Part shown: positions 11,301-20,897 of the stretch, piece by piece | Layout of the letters: every line of letters starts with the position of its first letter | Position numbering within the stretch: position 1 is the first letter of the stretch | Origin: Helicoverpa zea | Lineage: Eukaryota; Arthropoda; Insecta; Lepidoptera; Noctuidae | Assembly: GCF_022581195.2 (NCBI RefSeq) | Contig: NC_061482.1 | Coordinates: 13,392,001 to 13,456,000, forward strand | DNA: 64,000 nt | Direction of reading: 5' to 3' | Notes under the pieces: generated by a model | Seen by the model: the letters and a program-made list of their open reading frames with translations, nothing else | Databases searched by the model: none | What the model was told of the DNA's origin: nothing | Program-made: the position numbers and the translations under genes

Positions 11301-14300
11301 AAACTTAGGTATAGGTAAACACCAAAAATCTTAGCCAGACTGTCAACATTCAACACAAAAAAATCACTAACCTATGCATCCAAAAACCCGTACAAAAACA
11401 ACACCGATTCCATCTACATAACTCGATTCACAAACACCAATTCACAATTCATTGTGCATCGAACCGTCGAGGTGTCGCGTCGTATGAACCCGAGCTTAAT
11501 TCGCTCAATTTTGTCTCATTTGTTCTAGCGGGTGCGAGGGGCAATTTGCAACCGTTGGTGTCATTGCGCATTGGTTAGCGTAATGGGCCGTGACGCGAAA
11601 TGAGACGTCAAAACACCAATAGGAGGGGAGCTTATTACAGTGGCATCTGTTCCATTGTAGTTGATGTGATAAAAAGAACGGCGTAAATTGACCACGGTTT
11701 TTTTTGCAGTGTAAAAAAGGGGTAATCATCTATCTATGGGAATTGATGTCGTACTAGAAAGTGTGTATCAATTCTGAAGATAATCAATTCAGATAAAAGG
11801 AATTGCTGAACCATTAAGAGACACTGTTCTCTATATCTTTATTTCCCAACTAAGTACAAAATAGGAGCCCGAGTGGTTCCTTGAACGGACCACCGCGTAG
11901 TCGATCAATGAAACCTGCCATCATATTTCAAACCTCTTGCAACAGTACTCTTATCTGTCCCCATCGACTTCCAAACAATCCAAGGCATTCAACACGTTGC
12001 TATATTATTTAACATCTCGTCACAGAATCTGTAGCGCGTTCACAAATGGACTTGCCTTACAAACGGGAGTTATAAATACTGCTCAAGATCATTCCTTCAA
12101 TGTCTGTCTTTAGCTACTGTTCAGACGGCAGATCGTATCTGAATGACAAATAGTGCTACCGTTGTACCCCTCAGCTTCTAGTTACGATGTGTTAGTAAGC
12201 TCTTACTACTCTAGATATTGAGTAACATGTAAATAAACAAAAATATGGTTTGTATTTCGCTGTTTGCACAAGAGGATTTATTAAAACGTAGAGTTTTTAA
12301 AGTTAATCAATGTTTGGCTTAATAAATAACAGTAAATATTTCACAGCATTGCAATTTATTTTAGCCCAAGGTGTAATTGCCAACATTCGTAATTGAGCAC
12401 ACCAACTAAATATCAGCGGTAGCAAAAATTCATTAAATAAAATACACATTGAAAACATGTTTGCATTCTCGTAAATATAAAAGTAACAATCTCGTATATT
12501 TCACGCAAAATACAGCTCAATCTCGCACTTGACATCAATATATCTCAAAAATCTGACAATTCAATTTTTCATTAAACATATATCATTCAGTCATTTCAAA
12601 AACGAAATATATACGTGCATAAATAAAAAAAATATATCGTTAGCACTCGACCGCTGAAAAATCACTCGCATGAAAATTTTCAATTGTCTTAAATTGTGTG
12701 GCGGTGAAGCATATTGAGTCGTATGTTTTGGTTGGTAAAAGTTATTTTTGGTTGGCGGTTGTGCGTGACGGTATAACTAATGATGTGTCCGAGGTAGTGC
12801 TTATTTATTCGAAATGTGAGCGAGAATAGCGTGTCGTGTTTTTGGCCTTTGCTTCGAGTACCTACGTACGTGATATACATTGTTACTACGTTTCAACTAG
12901 TCATAAGTCAGTTATCTCCTCCTTTTATCAATGTTTAATATTTGTTATGCATTTAAATTTCATTTTTTCAAGCATCTCTCATCTTTCTTGTATGAAGATT
13001 TTTTATTTCCTCGTTAAATGTGACATTCTAATGTTTGAAGAATTAGATATTGCTTTCAGTGCAGTACTCTCTATTTAAAATAACCAACCACCTACCTATT
13101 TATTTGATTATGAAGTGGCCAGTGTTGAGAGCTATCAAAAAAGATTCTTCCTTCTTCATTCATAAAATGCTGTCAAGCATCTACCCAAGACAGCTAAAGG
13201 GTAAAGTGCTTAGCTCCAATTGCTTCAGCGATGCATTTCGTACCAAAAACTCTGATAAAGATAAAACAAAAGAGAATTTAAAAAATCATTGCAAAAAATT
13301 TTTTTTATAAAGATTTTCAGAGCAAGCTCAATAACAAATCGCTACTAATAGAGTAACCAGTTACTCTGAACAGATGGTTATGTCAATGTTAGCAGTACAT
13401 TGTCATAGTGTAGCATATTGTTTCGGGACCACCTAGATAGTTTTATCTTCTCGTGACAACGCGTAGTCATCAATCGTCTATGGCTTTCCAGACATTCTTT
13501 GAACTAGTGTTGTATATCGGATAAATCGTGCAAGCATATCGATAAATTTACGTGTGTTAAAAATCATTCGTATTTTTGACAGTTATTTTATTTTAAAATG
13601 AGAAATAGGTTCAGCAGGAAATGTTTTATAGTTATAGCGCTATTGTCGAAAGATGATTAAATCATTATTTATGATGTCAATAAATTGCATTTCTAAAGTT
13701 AGAAGCTCATGCCTAGCGTCTTTGCCAACTGGCAAGTGCTTTTAATTTATGAAGTCAAATTGATTTGCAAATGAGAACTATAAATTTTAAACAGTCGATT
13801 AATTTCAATGGTTTATGTTTTAAAATAGTTAATTATTTTATATTAACAGTTGCACAATCAATTACTATTTTTTTATGAATATGTAGTTGTCCAGATGTTT
13901 AAATTAAATAAAAATATCTACTTTGGATCAAATTACTCTAAGTACTCGGAAAATTACGACATTATTCGTAAAAAAATAATAAAAATCAACTTGAACGAAG
14001 TTATCGATAGTAATATTTACACATCACTATTCCAGAGGCGGACACGCGGGCGGACCGAACGATTAGTCACAAACAACGACGTGAAAAACTATTAATACCT
14101 ACAACGAAAAAATAGCTACTGAAATCATTTCGTTTAAATGAAACAATTAATCCGTATTCATGACGAAAATGCTTCCATCTGCTCTTGCTTTTAAGAAATG
14201 TTTAAATAAAAACCTTTTTATTTCAATATCTATTTGATATTGGTTTCAATGTTTAAATGGAAATTGTGCAAATTGACTGAGAAATCTTTTAATTCAAAAC

Positions 14301-14539
14301 AATACCTAAATCAATGACACATGCCGATTACAGGTAATACTGGCTACCATTATATTTAAGACCAGTCGGTACGCATCACAAGAAAACAAGAAGTTCGACG
14401 AAGAAACATTATTTCTCCGCGGACGCAACTATAGTTAGCATGTACTTATAGCGGAGATATGTATATATGATATGTACCTACTTACGAAGTTATTGAACTT
14501 TTCGCTTTTTCCGCACAATCGCCAGCCGAATGCGACTTC

Positions 14540-14990
14540 AGGGCCAAGAAAGAAACGGGCATCTAAATTTGGCGTAAGGCAACATCGGCCGCCATGACGC
14601 GGGGGGCGGGGCCACGGAGCGGCCGCGCGTGATTGGTTGCGCGATTCGCGCGCTCTTGCGCCGTCCGCATTGAATCTTTAGCGCGAACGTTATACAAGTA
14701 CGGATAAAGTCGGTCAAATAGTCTAGGTTAATAACTAAGACCGACATAACTAACAATTCGGTAGCTTTGTTACAGTGAGTACATTTGGCGCATGTAACAA
14801 CGGCTCGGAATGTTGCGCTTGCGACGGTCACGCACCGGCCAGTCAGCTCGCTAATTATACAGATAAAATCTGTACTTCGGAACGCTCAACGGCGGGCAAG
14901 AACGCAATCACGTGCCATATAATCGAGCCAGTCAGGAATTCAGCTTCCACGTGCAATGCGGTCGGGCGGAAGCCAGGACCTCCAGAAAAT
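14540..14990. promoter_or_regulatory. GC-rich island upstream of the last apterous exon (candidate enhancer)
   Basis: This is a roughly 450-bp GC-balanced to GC-rich stretch in an otherwise AT-rich intron, about 120 bp before the acceptor. It contains GGGGGGCGGGGCC (near 14600), ATTGGTTGCGCGATTCGCGCG (an inverted-CCAAT-like ATTGG near 14632) and two CACGTG E-boxes at 14909-14914 and 14948-14953. No splice-bounded exon is evident. The frame at 14775-15152 runs through the real acceptor in the wrong frame and is not credible. Regulatory function is inferred from composition and position only. Confidence 0.4.
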
Positions 14991-15109
14991 TTGGAACCTG
15001 ATTTGGGTTTTTTCTTTACGATATTTTATTTTACGAAGCTTTGCGGTCGCTTGCGTCAGTTGTGGTATATACCTATGCACACACCAACAGTTTTATTTAT
15101 TGTTCGCAG

Positions 15110-15316
15110 GTATGGTTCCAGAACGCTCGAGCGAAGTGGCGACGAATGGTGACCAAGCAGGAGAACAAGATGTCGGACAAGTGTTCGCCGGACGCGTCCC
15201 TGGAGATGGACATGTATCACGGGCCCATGGGCTCGATCCAGTCGCTGCCGCCGCACAGCCCGCCCTACAGCGTGATGGGCGGCCCGCCGAGCCCCAACTC
15301 GATGGATTGCCCCTAG
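15110..15316 (+). CDS. ap: Apterous-like LIM-homeobox protein, terminal exon
   Basis: There are 68 codons plus the TAG stop at 15314-15316. The exon opens with VWFQNARAKWRR, the DNA-contacting end of homeodomain helix 3 (V47, W48, Q50, N51, R53). It continues in frame and in phase from 676. After the homeodomain comes a short tail: TKQENKMSDKCSP, a Met/Asp-rich stretch, then 'SIQSLPPHSPPYSVMGGPPS' and SPNSMDCP. The HSP...GGP..S pattern resembles the C-terminus of fly Apterous as I remember it, which supports Apterous over other LIM-homeobox genes. The exon is GC-rich, unlike the flanks. The stop is followed within about 75 bp by mobile-element-like sequence. Confidence 0.94.
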   Translation, partial: VWFQNARAKWRRMVTKQENKMSDKCSPDASLEMDMYHGPMGSIQSLPPHSPPYSVMGGPPSPNSMDCP

Positions 15317-15376
15317 CCTTTATTGCGCGCTTTATGAGCGCCATAAACTTTGTTACGAGTGGTGCGCCAAGCCGCT
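15317..15376 (+). other. Start of the apterous 3' UTR
   Basis: This is a short noncoding stretch after the TAG, before the Gln/Asn-rich frame becomes recognisable. No AATAAA lies in it. The first plausible poly(A) signals are AATAAA near 16130 and 16146, inside the inserted element. The transcript end therefore cannot be placed from sequence alone. Confidence 0.45.
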
Positions 15377-16016
15377 CTCTGCGGTGGCGTTTGCCAACAA
15401 CGTCGTTCTCCGTCGCCGGAGAAACCTTTTAATCAATCATTTTCTAGACAGAATTTTAATCAACAAAATAATTTACAATCTTCAAATAATTCAGATCAAC
15501 AAACTCCCCTTCAGCGAAACCGTTTTAAGGGGCATACAGATCATCAGCCTGAAGCAATGCAACGATTTTTTACGGAACCTCAGCAGCGGCCTAACCTATG
15601 CGAACGAGGACGTTTGGTACAAGGCTCTCCACGTGAACAACCTAATCACAATCAATCTTTACAGCAGGGCTTTAATGGACAGTCATTTAATAGGTTCCAA
15701 AACTCTCATTTTAATCATATCCCAGAACATAGGCATTGGCAAGACATTCAGCAGCGTCACCATATGCAATCTTCTAGATTGCCTTTCCGTGATCCTCATA
15801 TTCAACAAACAAACGCGGCATGTTCCGAGCAACCACAAGCACTTAAGTTGAATACGCATACTTCTGGTACCTTTAATTTTGATCCATCATTTTGGGATCC
15901 TAGTCCATCCCCCGATCAGACCCGTAGGGTGAACTCTCAAAGTTCTTTGCACGCGCAAGGTTCTCAAAATATCTTAAACAGTCAGTCTTGTCGACCTTCG
16001 TTAAACCAATCTTCCC
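15377..16016 (+). pseudogene. Gln/Asn/Ser-rich open frame, 5' fragment (mobile-element-like)
   Basis: The frame is open from about 15350 to 16099. From about 15400 it has strongly biased composition: Gln, Asn, Ser, Pro and Phe, with phrases such as RRSPSPEKPFNQSF, RFFTEPQQRPN and SFWDPSPSPDQTRR. I recognise no catalytic motif. It could be a low-complexity part of a gag/ORF1-like protein or of an unknown gene. There is no convincing start codon or splice acceptor; the frame simply emerges after the apterous stop. At 16016 it meets the inverted-repeat end of an inserted element, and a segment of the same composition resumes in frame at 18145. The last 28 codons of the nominal frame lie inside the insertion and are not part of it. 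Confidence 0.5.
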
Positions 16017-16670
16017 AAAGGACATTGTTCAATTTTGGCCTAAGAACCGATGTGAATATAAATTATACTATAATTTTTATTTATTTTTATATTGTTTGAA
16101 ACATATTTTAGTATTCCACGGACACTTCAAATAAAAAAATTCCAAATAAAAAGTAGGGTCACAATTATTGATGCCTTATAAAATGTTTCCGTCGGCCAGT
16201 GCTGCCAGTTTCGGAAGTTTTCGGGATTTCGGTAAATACGGATCGAATTGAGAACCTCCTTTCCGAAGTCGGTTATTAAAATTAGTTGCTAACACTTTAT
16301 TCATTTAAATACCTAAACTGACTAGCTAGAAAAAAACTAGTATTTGTATAATGTTTTAAGATGGTTTTGAGCGAAATCGCGAATTTCTAGCTTGGCACTC
16401 GAGTAGGATTATAGTTTTCGTAATTGGCAACACTGGTGTACTTCAGTCAGTTTGCTAGAAGTCAGTTTGATAGCTTTGCGACTATCGTTTCTTTTGTGAT
16501 TTTCTATGCGTTTCATGGTTTTATTCTAACAACTTTGGCTTGATTACGGACTCCGATTAGATTGCGTACTTGGTAGACTCGGCTTTGTGTGAAGAACTGG
16601 ATTTTACTAGCATTTTCGGATATTGCTCTGTCTGTGATCGAATTTAGTTATATTATAATTACAACAATGG

Positions 16671-16778
16671 ATGCAGAATATAGTATATTGTATAAATTGT
16701 GGATCTGCTGGAGGTTCTTTGGTATTAGAAAACGAAGATATACTTCGTTGCATACAACAATGGACCGTTCCCCGTATG
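16671..16778 (+). CDS. Two-exon CxxC/CxxCW-motif protein, exon 1 (inside the 2.1-kb element)
   Basis: Thirty-six codons start from ATG at 16671, including YCINCGSAGG and DILRCIQQWTVPRM. The exon ends at a good donor, ATG|GTAAGT. The pattern is a CxxC pair followed by an Ile-Gln-x-Trp...Pro-Arg helix. It resembles the first half of ZAD-like or 'CW' zinc modules found as tandem repeats in uncharacterised lepidopteran proteins; that likeness is from memory. The start is uncertain, since another ATG lies 4 bp upstream in a different frame. Function is unknown and could involve zinc binding or protein contacts. The sequence upstream at 16439-16480 has a twice-repeated AGTCAGTTT, possibly initiator-like. 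Confidence 0.5.
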
Positions 16779-16932
16779 GTAAGTGGTCTACGAAAGTGTT
16801 TTTCTAATTTTGATAAGAATGTTACTACCTACTTATGTTTTCATAAGCACACAATTTCTCGGTTTTCAAATCAATTTCCACAATTGCAAGTTACCTGATA
16901 TTTACTAATGTTTTTTGTATTTATTATTACAG

Positions 16933-17079
16933 GTTGAAGCTCATGACCTTATATGTACGACGTGTTGGTCTCAAGCAGTCGAGCATAATAAGATGCAATG
17001 CACTGTTGGACGCAATTGTGTACTTTGTAAGAAGCTCCTACCATCAGGCATACTGTTGCAATTGTATCTTTGGGCGTAG
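16933..17079 (+). CDS. Two-exon CxxC/CxxCW-motif protein, exon 2
   Basis: The exon follows the acceptor TTATTATTACAG and continues exon 1 in frame: VEAHDLICTTCWSQAVEHNK completes the first module with its CxxCW pair. 'CTVGRNCVLCKKLLPSG' then looks like the start of a second module before a stop (TAG) at 17077-17079. Related proteins usually carry several modules, so this copy is probably truncated or shifted. A GTAAG at about 17027 could act as a donor, and an out-of-phase frame nearby ends in AQFLDNILLRNIDD. The conserved split at PRM|VEA supports real exons. Confidence 0.5.
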   Translation, partial: VEAHDLICTTCWSQAVEHNKMQCTVGRNCVLCKKLLPSGILLQLYLWA

Positions 17080-17330
17080 AACAGTGGGCTGTTGTGCCCA
17101 CATAATGACTATTATCTGGTATTTAAGCTGGGCGAGATACCAAAACTCAATTGAACCCCCTGCTCAGTTCTTAGATAATATATTATTGAGAAATATTGAT
17201 GATTAAAAACCTTTAATTGAATATAAATATTGTTTTTATTGCACATCCTGAAAACCTCTTTCATTGTTATTGGTAAACCTTACTTTAACTGTTAAATTAT
17301 TTTGTGTGGTAATGACATTTTTAGTATGGT

Positions 17331-17376
17331 CTGTACCTTCTTGGTAATAGACCGCGGGTTCGATTCCCGCCTTATG
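17331..17376 (+). repeat. tRNA-like (SINE head) fragment
   Basis: A B-box-like GGGTTCGATTCCCGCC follows 'GGTAATAGACCGC'. There is no complete cloverleaf and no anticodon arm, so it is a SINE relic and not a tRNA gene. Confidence 0.5.
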
Positions 17377-17606
17377 GCATGTAGATAGCTAGGTAACTGT
17401 CTAATATAAAAGTAGTATCAATCATTTAAATAAATAATTCTCTATCGTAATAATATCGATATTTTATGAATTGTGGTGAATGGAAATCTTCCATTTTGGA
17501 TACGTTTTATCACAAATCCAAAGTGGATTCACTATATATTAAGAAACGTAACGTTGAAAGCAAAAGCGTTTAGGTAGTTGTTTTTCATAAAAATTCTAAG
17601 CATTTA

Positions 17607-17810
17607 TGAAAACTAGTCACACGCCCCGTCTTCGCACGGTGGCAATATAAAACCTTGGTGTTAACCTTCCTCTTGACCTACTCTATCTATTAAAAAAAAA
17701 TAAAAAAAAATCGCACCCAAATCCATCGCGTAGTTTTAAAGATCTAAAGCATTCATAGGGACAGACAGAAAATGCAACTTTATAAAATGATCATTGTCAA
17801 AGAATTATCT
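17607..17810 (+). repeat. Diverged interspersed repeat tail
   Basis: The segment 'AACTAGTCACACGCCCCGTC' leads through 'CCAAATCCATCGCGTAGTTT' to AGGGACAGACAGAAAATGC. It matches the general plan of lepidopteran retroelement 3' ends (head, 'AAATC..TC.GTAGTT', 'GACAGACAGA'). It lies within the 16017-18144 element and is probably nested. Confidence 0.55.
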
Positions 17811-18144
17811 TAAACTTGACTATTTACTATCTCTTTTCCTAGTATCTAGTAGAGTAGTCTTTTCCTAGATCTAGAAGAGAACATATAGAGCTGTACATAG
17901 TATTGTTGATATTTTGTATAGTGTAGTTTGATAACACTACTCTGATATTTCACGCAAGCTTGGTTATTTTTTATTTATAACCTCAAAATATTAACTTTTT
18001 TCGTAATTATTTTAGTTTCCTGAAGTGTCCGTTCGTGAAAACTTATTTCATAGGATTCCATATAATTTTAAGAGTTTATAGAAGTCACTTTCCATTCAAA
18101 CGGTTCTTAGGCAGAACATGTATGGAGCCGGAACAATGTCCTTT

Positions 18145-18332
18145 CTGCCAATCATCATGAGTTTCGACCCCCTTTGAACGGTTATAATTTTCCATCGCCT
18201 CTCAACAGTCAAGCTTCCCTACAGTCCGGGCCTCGGCCGACGATCAGAAACCCTAATGATGAATTTATGTCTCAACGATCTGTTTATGAACCAGCTCCCG
18301 AAACCCTCACTTATAGGCAAGCCCTATTATAA
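18145..18332 (+). pseudogene. Gln/Asn/Ser-rich open frame, 3' fragment
   Basis: Directly after the inverted-repeat end, a frame in phase with 15350-16016 reads NHHEFRPPLNGYNFPSPLNS and QRSVYEPAPETLTYRQALL, with a stop at 18330-18332. Its Asn/Pro/Ser/Gln-rich composition matches the 5' fragment. It is interpreted as the continuation of one gene or element ORF broken by the insertion. No domain is recognised. Confidence 0.5.
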
Positions 18333-19344
18333 GCTGGGTAAAGCTAATTATTCCAAAGTATTTTACTTACTTTTCAAGAGCTTTTTACGTGGAGGTAACA
18401 AAAGTTTTAAGGGGAAAAATCTTTATAAAGTCGCCAACCGCTGTTGGTGAACTATAACCAACATTAATTGCCAAAATAAAATGATTGATTAATTTAATGA
18501 CTTTCATTATAAACAATACAAGTGAAGTATGTTATGTACAAAAGCAAGGCAAAGTTAAAAGGACTAATTTACTGAGAGCAAAAGAATGTCAGCCGACAGC
18601 ATTGATTCTGATATTCTGATTTGTGACAGACTAAAGGATTGTGTTGGAAAGTGGACTTTATAGAACTTTCATTGTACTCGTGATTACATTTATCTATTTA
18701 AGTGGTTGTGAAGTCAATTGTTCTGTATATGATATTGAATGAACTCAGCAATTTTTGAATCTCCAAAAATATTAAATGTTTACGTCAACGTAGGATAAAC
18801 GCAACCGGTATATTGCTTGTCCCATAACAAAGTAAGAAAAAGTCATTCCAGTAAATGTATAAATACACGAAAATTTTAAATAAAATTTACCTGTTTCTCT
18901 GTGTGTTTGGATATCGGAGACAATATCCAAAATCAAGATATATAATACATAGATAAGTACGTAAATAGGTGAAGATTCTCAGATACTCGCATTTACTAAG
19001 TATCTTCGTTTTGAACATTAACATAATAATTGTTGTAAACACCTCGAAGTAAAAGATCCATACAATAAATTCGGATAAAGTTACAAAAAAAATCTGTTGA
19101 AAAAAAATGCTATCTTAAATTGTATGTCTAGTTTACATTGTGAATGTACATACTTATAAATTATTGACTATATAAATGTGAAATGTAAATACGTTAAAAC
19201 ATCAATAATAGTCCATATATTACCGTGTAACTGTTAACGATTTACCTTCTCAATGTAAGTAGCGTCGGAGGTCAAACTTGTTTTGTGACTTGCATATTGT
19301 AGACCCGTGTTTATCAATAACCCAATTATAAAATTGTCGTTTAA
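18333..19344. other. Noncoding AT-rich DNA
   Basis: I see no coding or RNA signal. The stretch contains runs of A/T and a nearly repeated 'CTTATAAATT...TATAAATGTG'. Confidence 0.6.
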
Positions 19345-19610
19345 AATTGGACGTAGTTATGCAGAAACGTTCCAACCCACTGTACGCGTAAATGCTTATA
19401 TCTCAAATTAAACTTGAATTTGAGATATAAGCATTTACGCGTTTCAGTTGTATTCTTTTTTTATTCTAACTAGTAAAGGTACTAGAGGTTTTATTGTTGA
19501 ATTATATTGAGTTTAGATAACCATATGCTAAATTTTAGGCTGTTCAATCACAATAACTCGATTTCGGGTGACTTGTGGGTTGGAACGTTTCTGCATAACT
19601 ACGTCCAATT
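19345..19610. mobile_element. 266-bp MITE with perfect 36-bp inverted ends
   Basis: The ends at 19345-19380 (starts AATTGGACGTAGTTATGCAG) and 19575-19610 are exact reverse complements over 36 bp. The interior holds a second perfect inverted repeat at 19384-19442. The element has no coding capacity. The perfect ends suggest recent insertion or ongoing correction. The target duplication is ambiguous because the flanks are AT-rich (GTCGTTTAAA and GTTGTAAAAA). Superfamily not assigned. Confidence 0.88.
19384..19442. repeat. Perfect 26-bp palindrome with 7-nt loop inside the MITE
   Basis: The left arm at 19384-19409 (starts ACGCGTAAATGCTTATATCT) and right arm at 19417-19442 are exact complements around the loop AAACTTG. 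A transcript would fold into a long perfect hairpin, and the MITE as a whole would add a second stem. Confidence 0.92.
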
Positions 19611-20697
19611 GTTGTAAAAATAAATAAGTGGTATAGAATATAAGTCGTTCGAAAACTAACTTGTATGTCACTTACGATTGTTAGTCTTCTGTTATCTTAA
19701 AAAAAAAAAACTATGATATTCAGCAATTCGGTTCCTTGAACCAAGAGGAGAAAGTTTCGTTTAATAATATATTTACTATTTATTTATTGACAATTGATAT
19801 TTAATTTAGTTTAAGAAGTAGTCTGTAGTTAGGGACGTAAAATGAATGTGAAATTTTTCCATAGATGTAATAATTATTACCTAGGCTAGTATAGTCATAA
19901 AGAAAATGATTTGCCGGCGAGATATTATTTGAACTCTTCATTAATTTGCAGTTAAACAATTTGTTTCTAAAATACAATATTGTTATTCCTACTGTCTTTT
20001 AAGTAGTTCTAAGCATTACCTAAGTAATATTCCGGCTAAGTAAATGCACTGTTAGTTCCTTTTGTATAGATTTAAAGTACATTATAATAAAATAATCCAC
20101 ATAATATATAAATGTAGTAGCTGACACGATATTTATCGTTCTTGATTAAAAGTAGCAACAATCATAATGTTAATATTTAATTAAATCAGTAACTTAACAA
20201 GAATTCGACTGCATTTGGCATCAACGGTTTTATTTTCGCAAAAAAACCTGTGACTAAAAGTTATAAAGATCTGTTAAATAAAAAATATTTCAGATGTGAT
20301 TTTTTTATTTAATTTCTGTACTTTTCCCCTTTCACTGTAAAATCTAAAAATACACACACTATCATGACAAAAAAAAAAAACTATGCAAATCTTTTCAGAC
20401 CTTTCACTCATTCTAGTAGCTATACATAATATTTCACGAAGACATTCCATGAATTTCAGTTTTACAAAAACTTACACATTTTAGAACATAAAGCAGTCTG
20501 ACATCATGATCACATTCCCTAGCCTATCCAATACTGTAGATATCTCTCCAATACTGTCTTCAAAGGAAATACTCAAGAAATCATACACACTAGAAATACT
20601 CTATTTTTTGTGGAGCTCATTACTCAACTTATATCGGCGCGACAGACATTCGAGCCAATCAATGGAATAACTGAAAAATATCTTCACAATTATAAGT

Positions 20698-20897
20698 TAC
20701 TAGCTTCCACCCGCAGCTTCGCCCGAGTGATGTGTTGATAAAAAGTAGACAATGTGTTAATCCAGGTTATCACTTATCTACATACTAAATTTCAACCAAA
20801 TCGGTTCAGCCGTTTTTGCGTGACAGACTAACAAACATACATCCATACATTCTCATAAACGTTCACATTTATAATATAATATTATGTAGTAGGATAA
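20698..20897 (+). repeat. Lepidopteran interspersed repeat (CTAGCTTCCACCCGCAG type)
   Basis: It begins ACTAGCTTCCACCCGCAGCT and contains 'ACCAAATCGGTTCAGCCGTT' and 'CATACATCCATACATTCTCA'. It ends TTATAATATAATATTATGTAGTAGGAT. It is a close relative of the copy at 33972-34159. Confidence 0.85.

Larger units (their letters stand above)
677..15109 (+). other. Large (14.4 kb) intron splitting the homeobox
   Basis: The intron has GT at 677-678 and AG at 15108-15109, with the pyrimidine-rich tract 'TTTTATTTATTGTTCGCAG' before the acceptor. It separates homeodomain residues 46 and 47, a position used by many LIM-homeobox genes. Most of it is AT-rich with no coding signal: 677-4000, 5920-8000 and 8440-14500 hold only short chance reading frames. 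Repeats and GC-rich patches inside it are listed separately. A long intron in a developmental regulator commonly houses enhancers. Confidence 0.88.
16017..18144 (+). mobile_element. 2.1-kb element with imperfect terminal inverted repeats
   Basis: The two ends share ordered blocks in inverted orientation. AAAGGACATTGTTC at 16017-16030 matches GAACAATGTCCTTT at 18131-18144. GCCTAAGAACCG at 16038-16049 matches 18101-18112. CGGACACTTCA at 16119-16129 matches 18021-18031. Between the blocks the sequence has diverged. The insertion splits a Gln/Asn-rich frame, with the two sides in register. I see no clear target duplication (flanks TTCCC and CTGCC). The interior carries a small two-exon CxxC/CxxCW frame, a SINE-like B-box fragment and another repeat tail. 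No transposase is visible, so if it is a transposon it is non-autonomous. Confidence 0.6.

Noticed and set aside
14775..15152. 125-codon frame across the last intron/exon junction
   Set aside because: It reads through the real splice acceptor in a different frame from the homeodomain, so it is a shadow of the GC-rich island and exon.
14956..15432. 158-codon frame overlapping the terminal apterous exon
   Set aside because: Out of phase with the conserved WFQNAR helix; GC-rich exon shadow.
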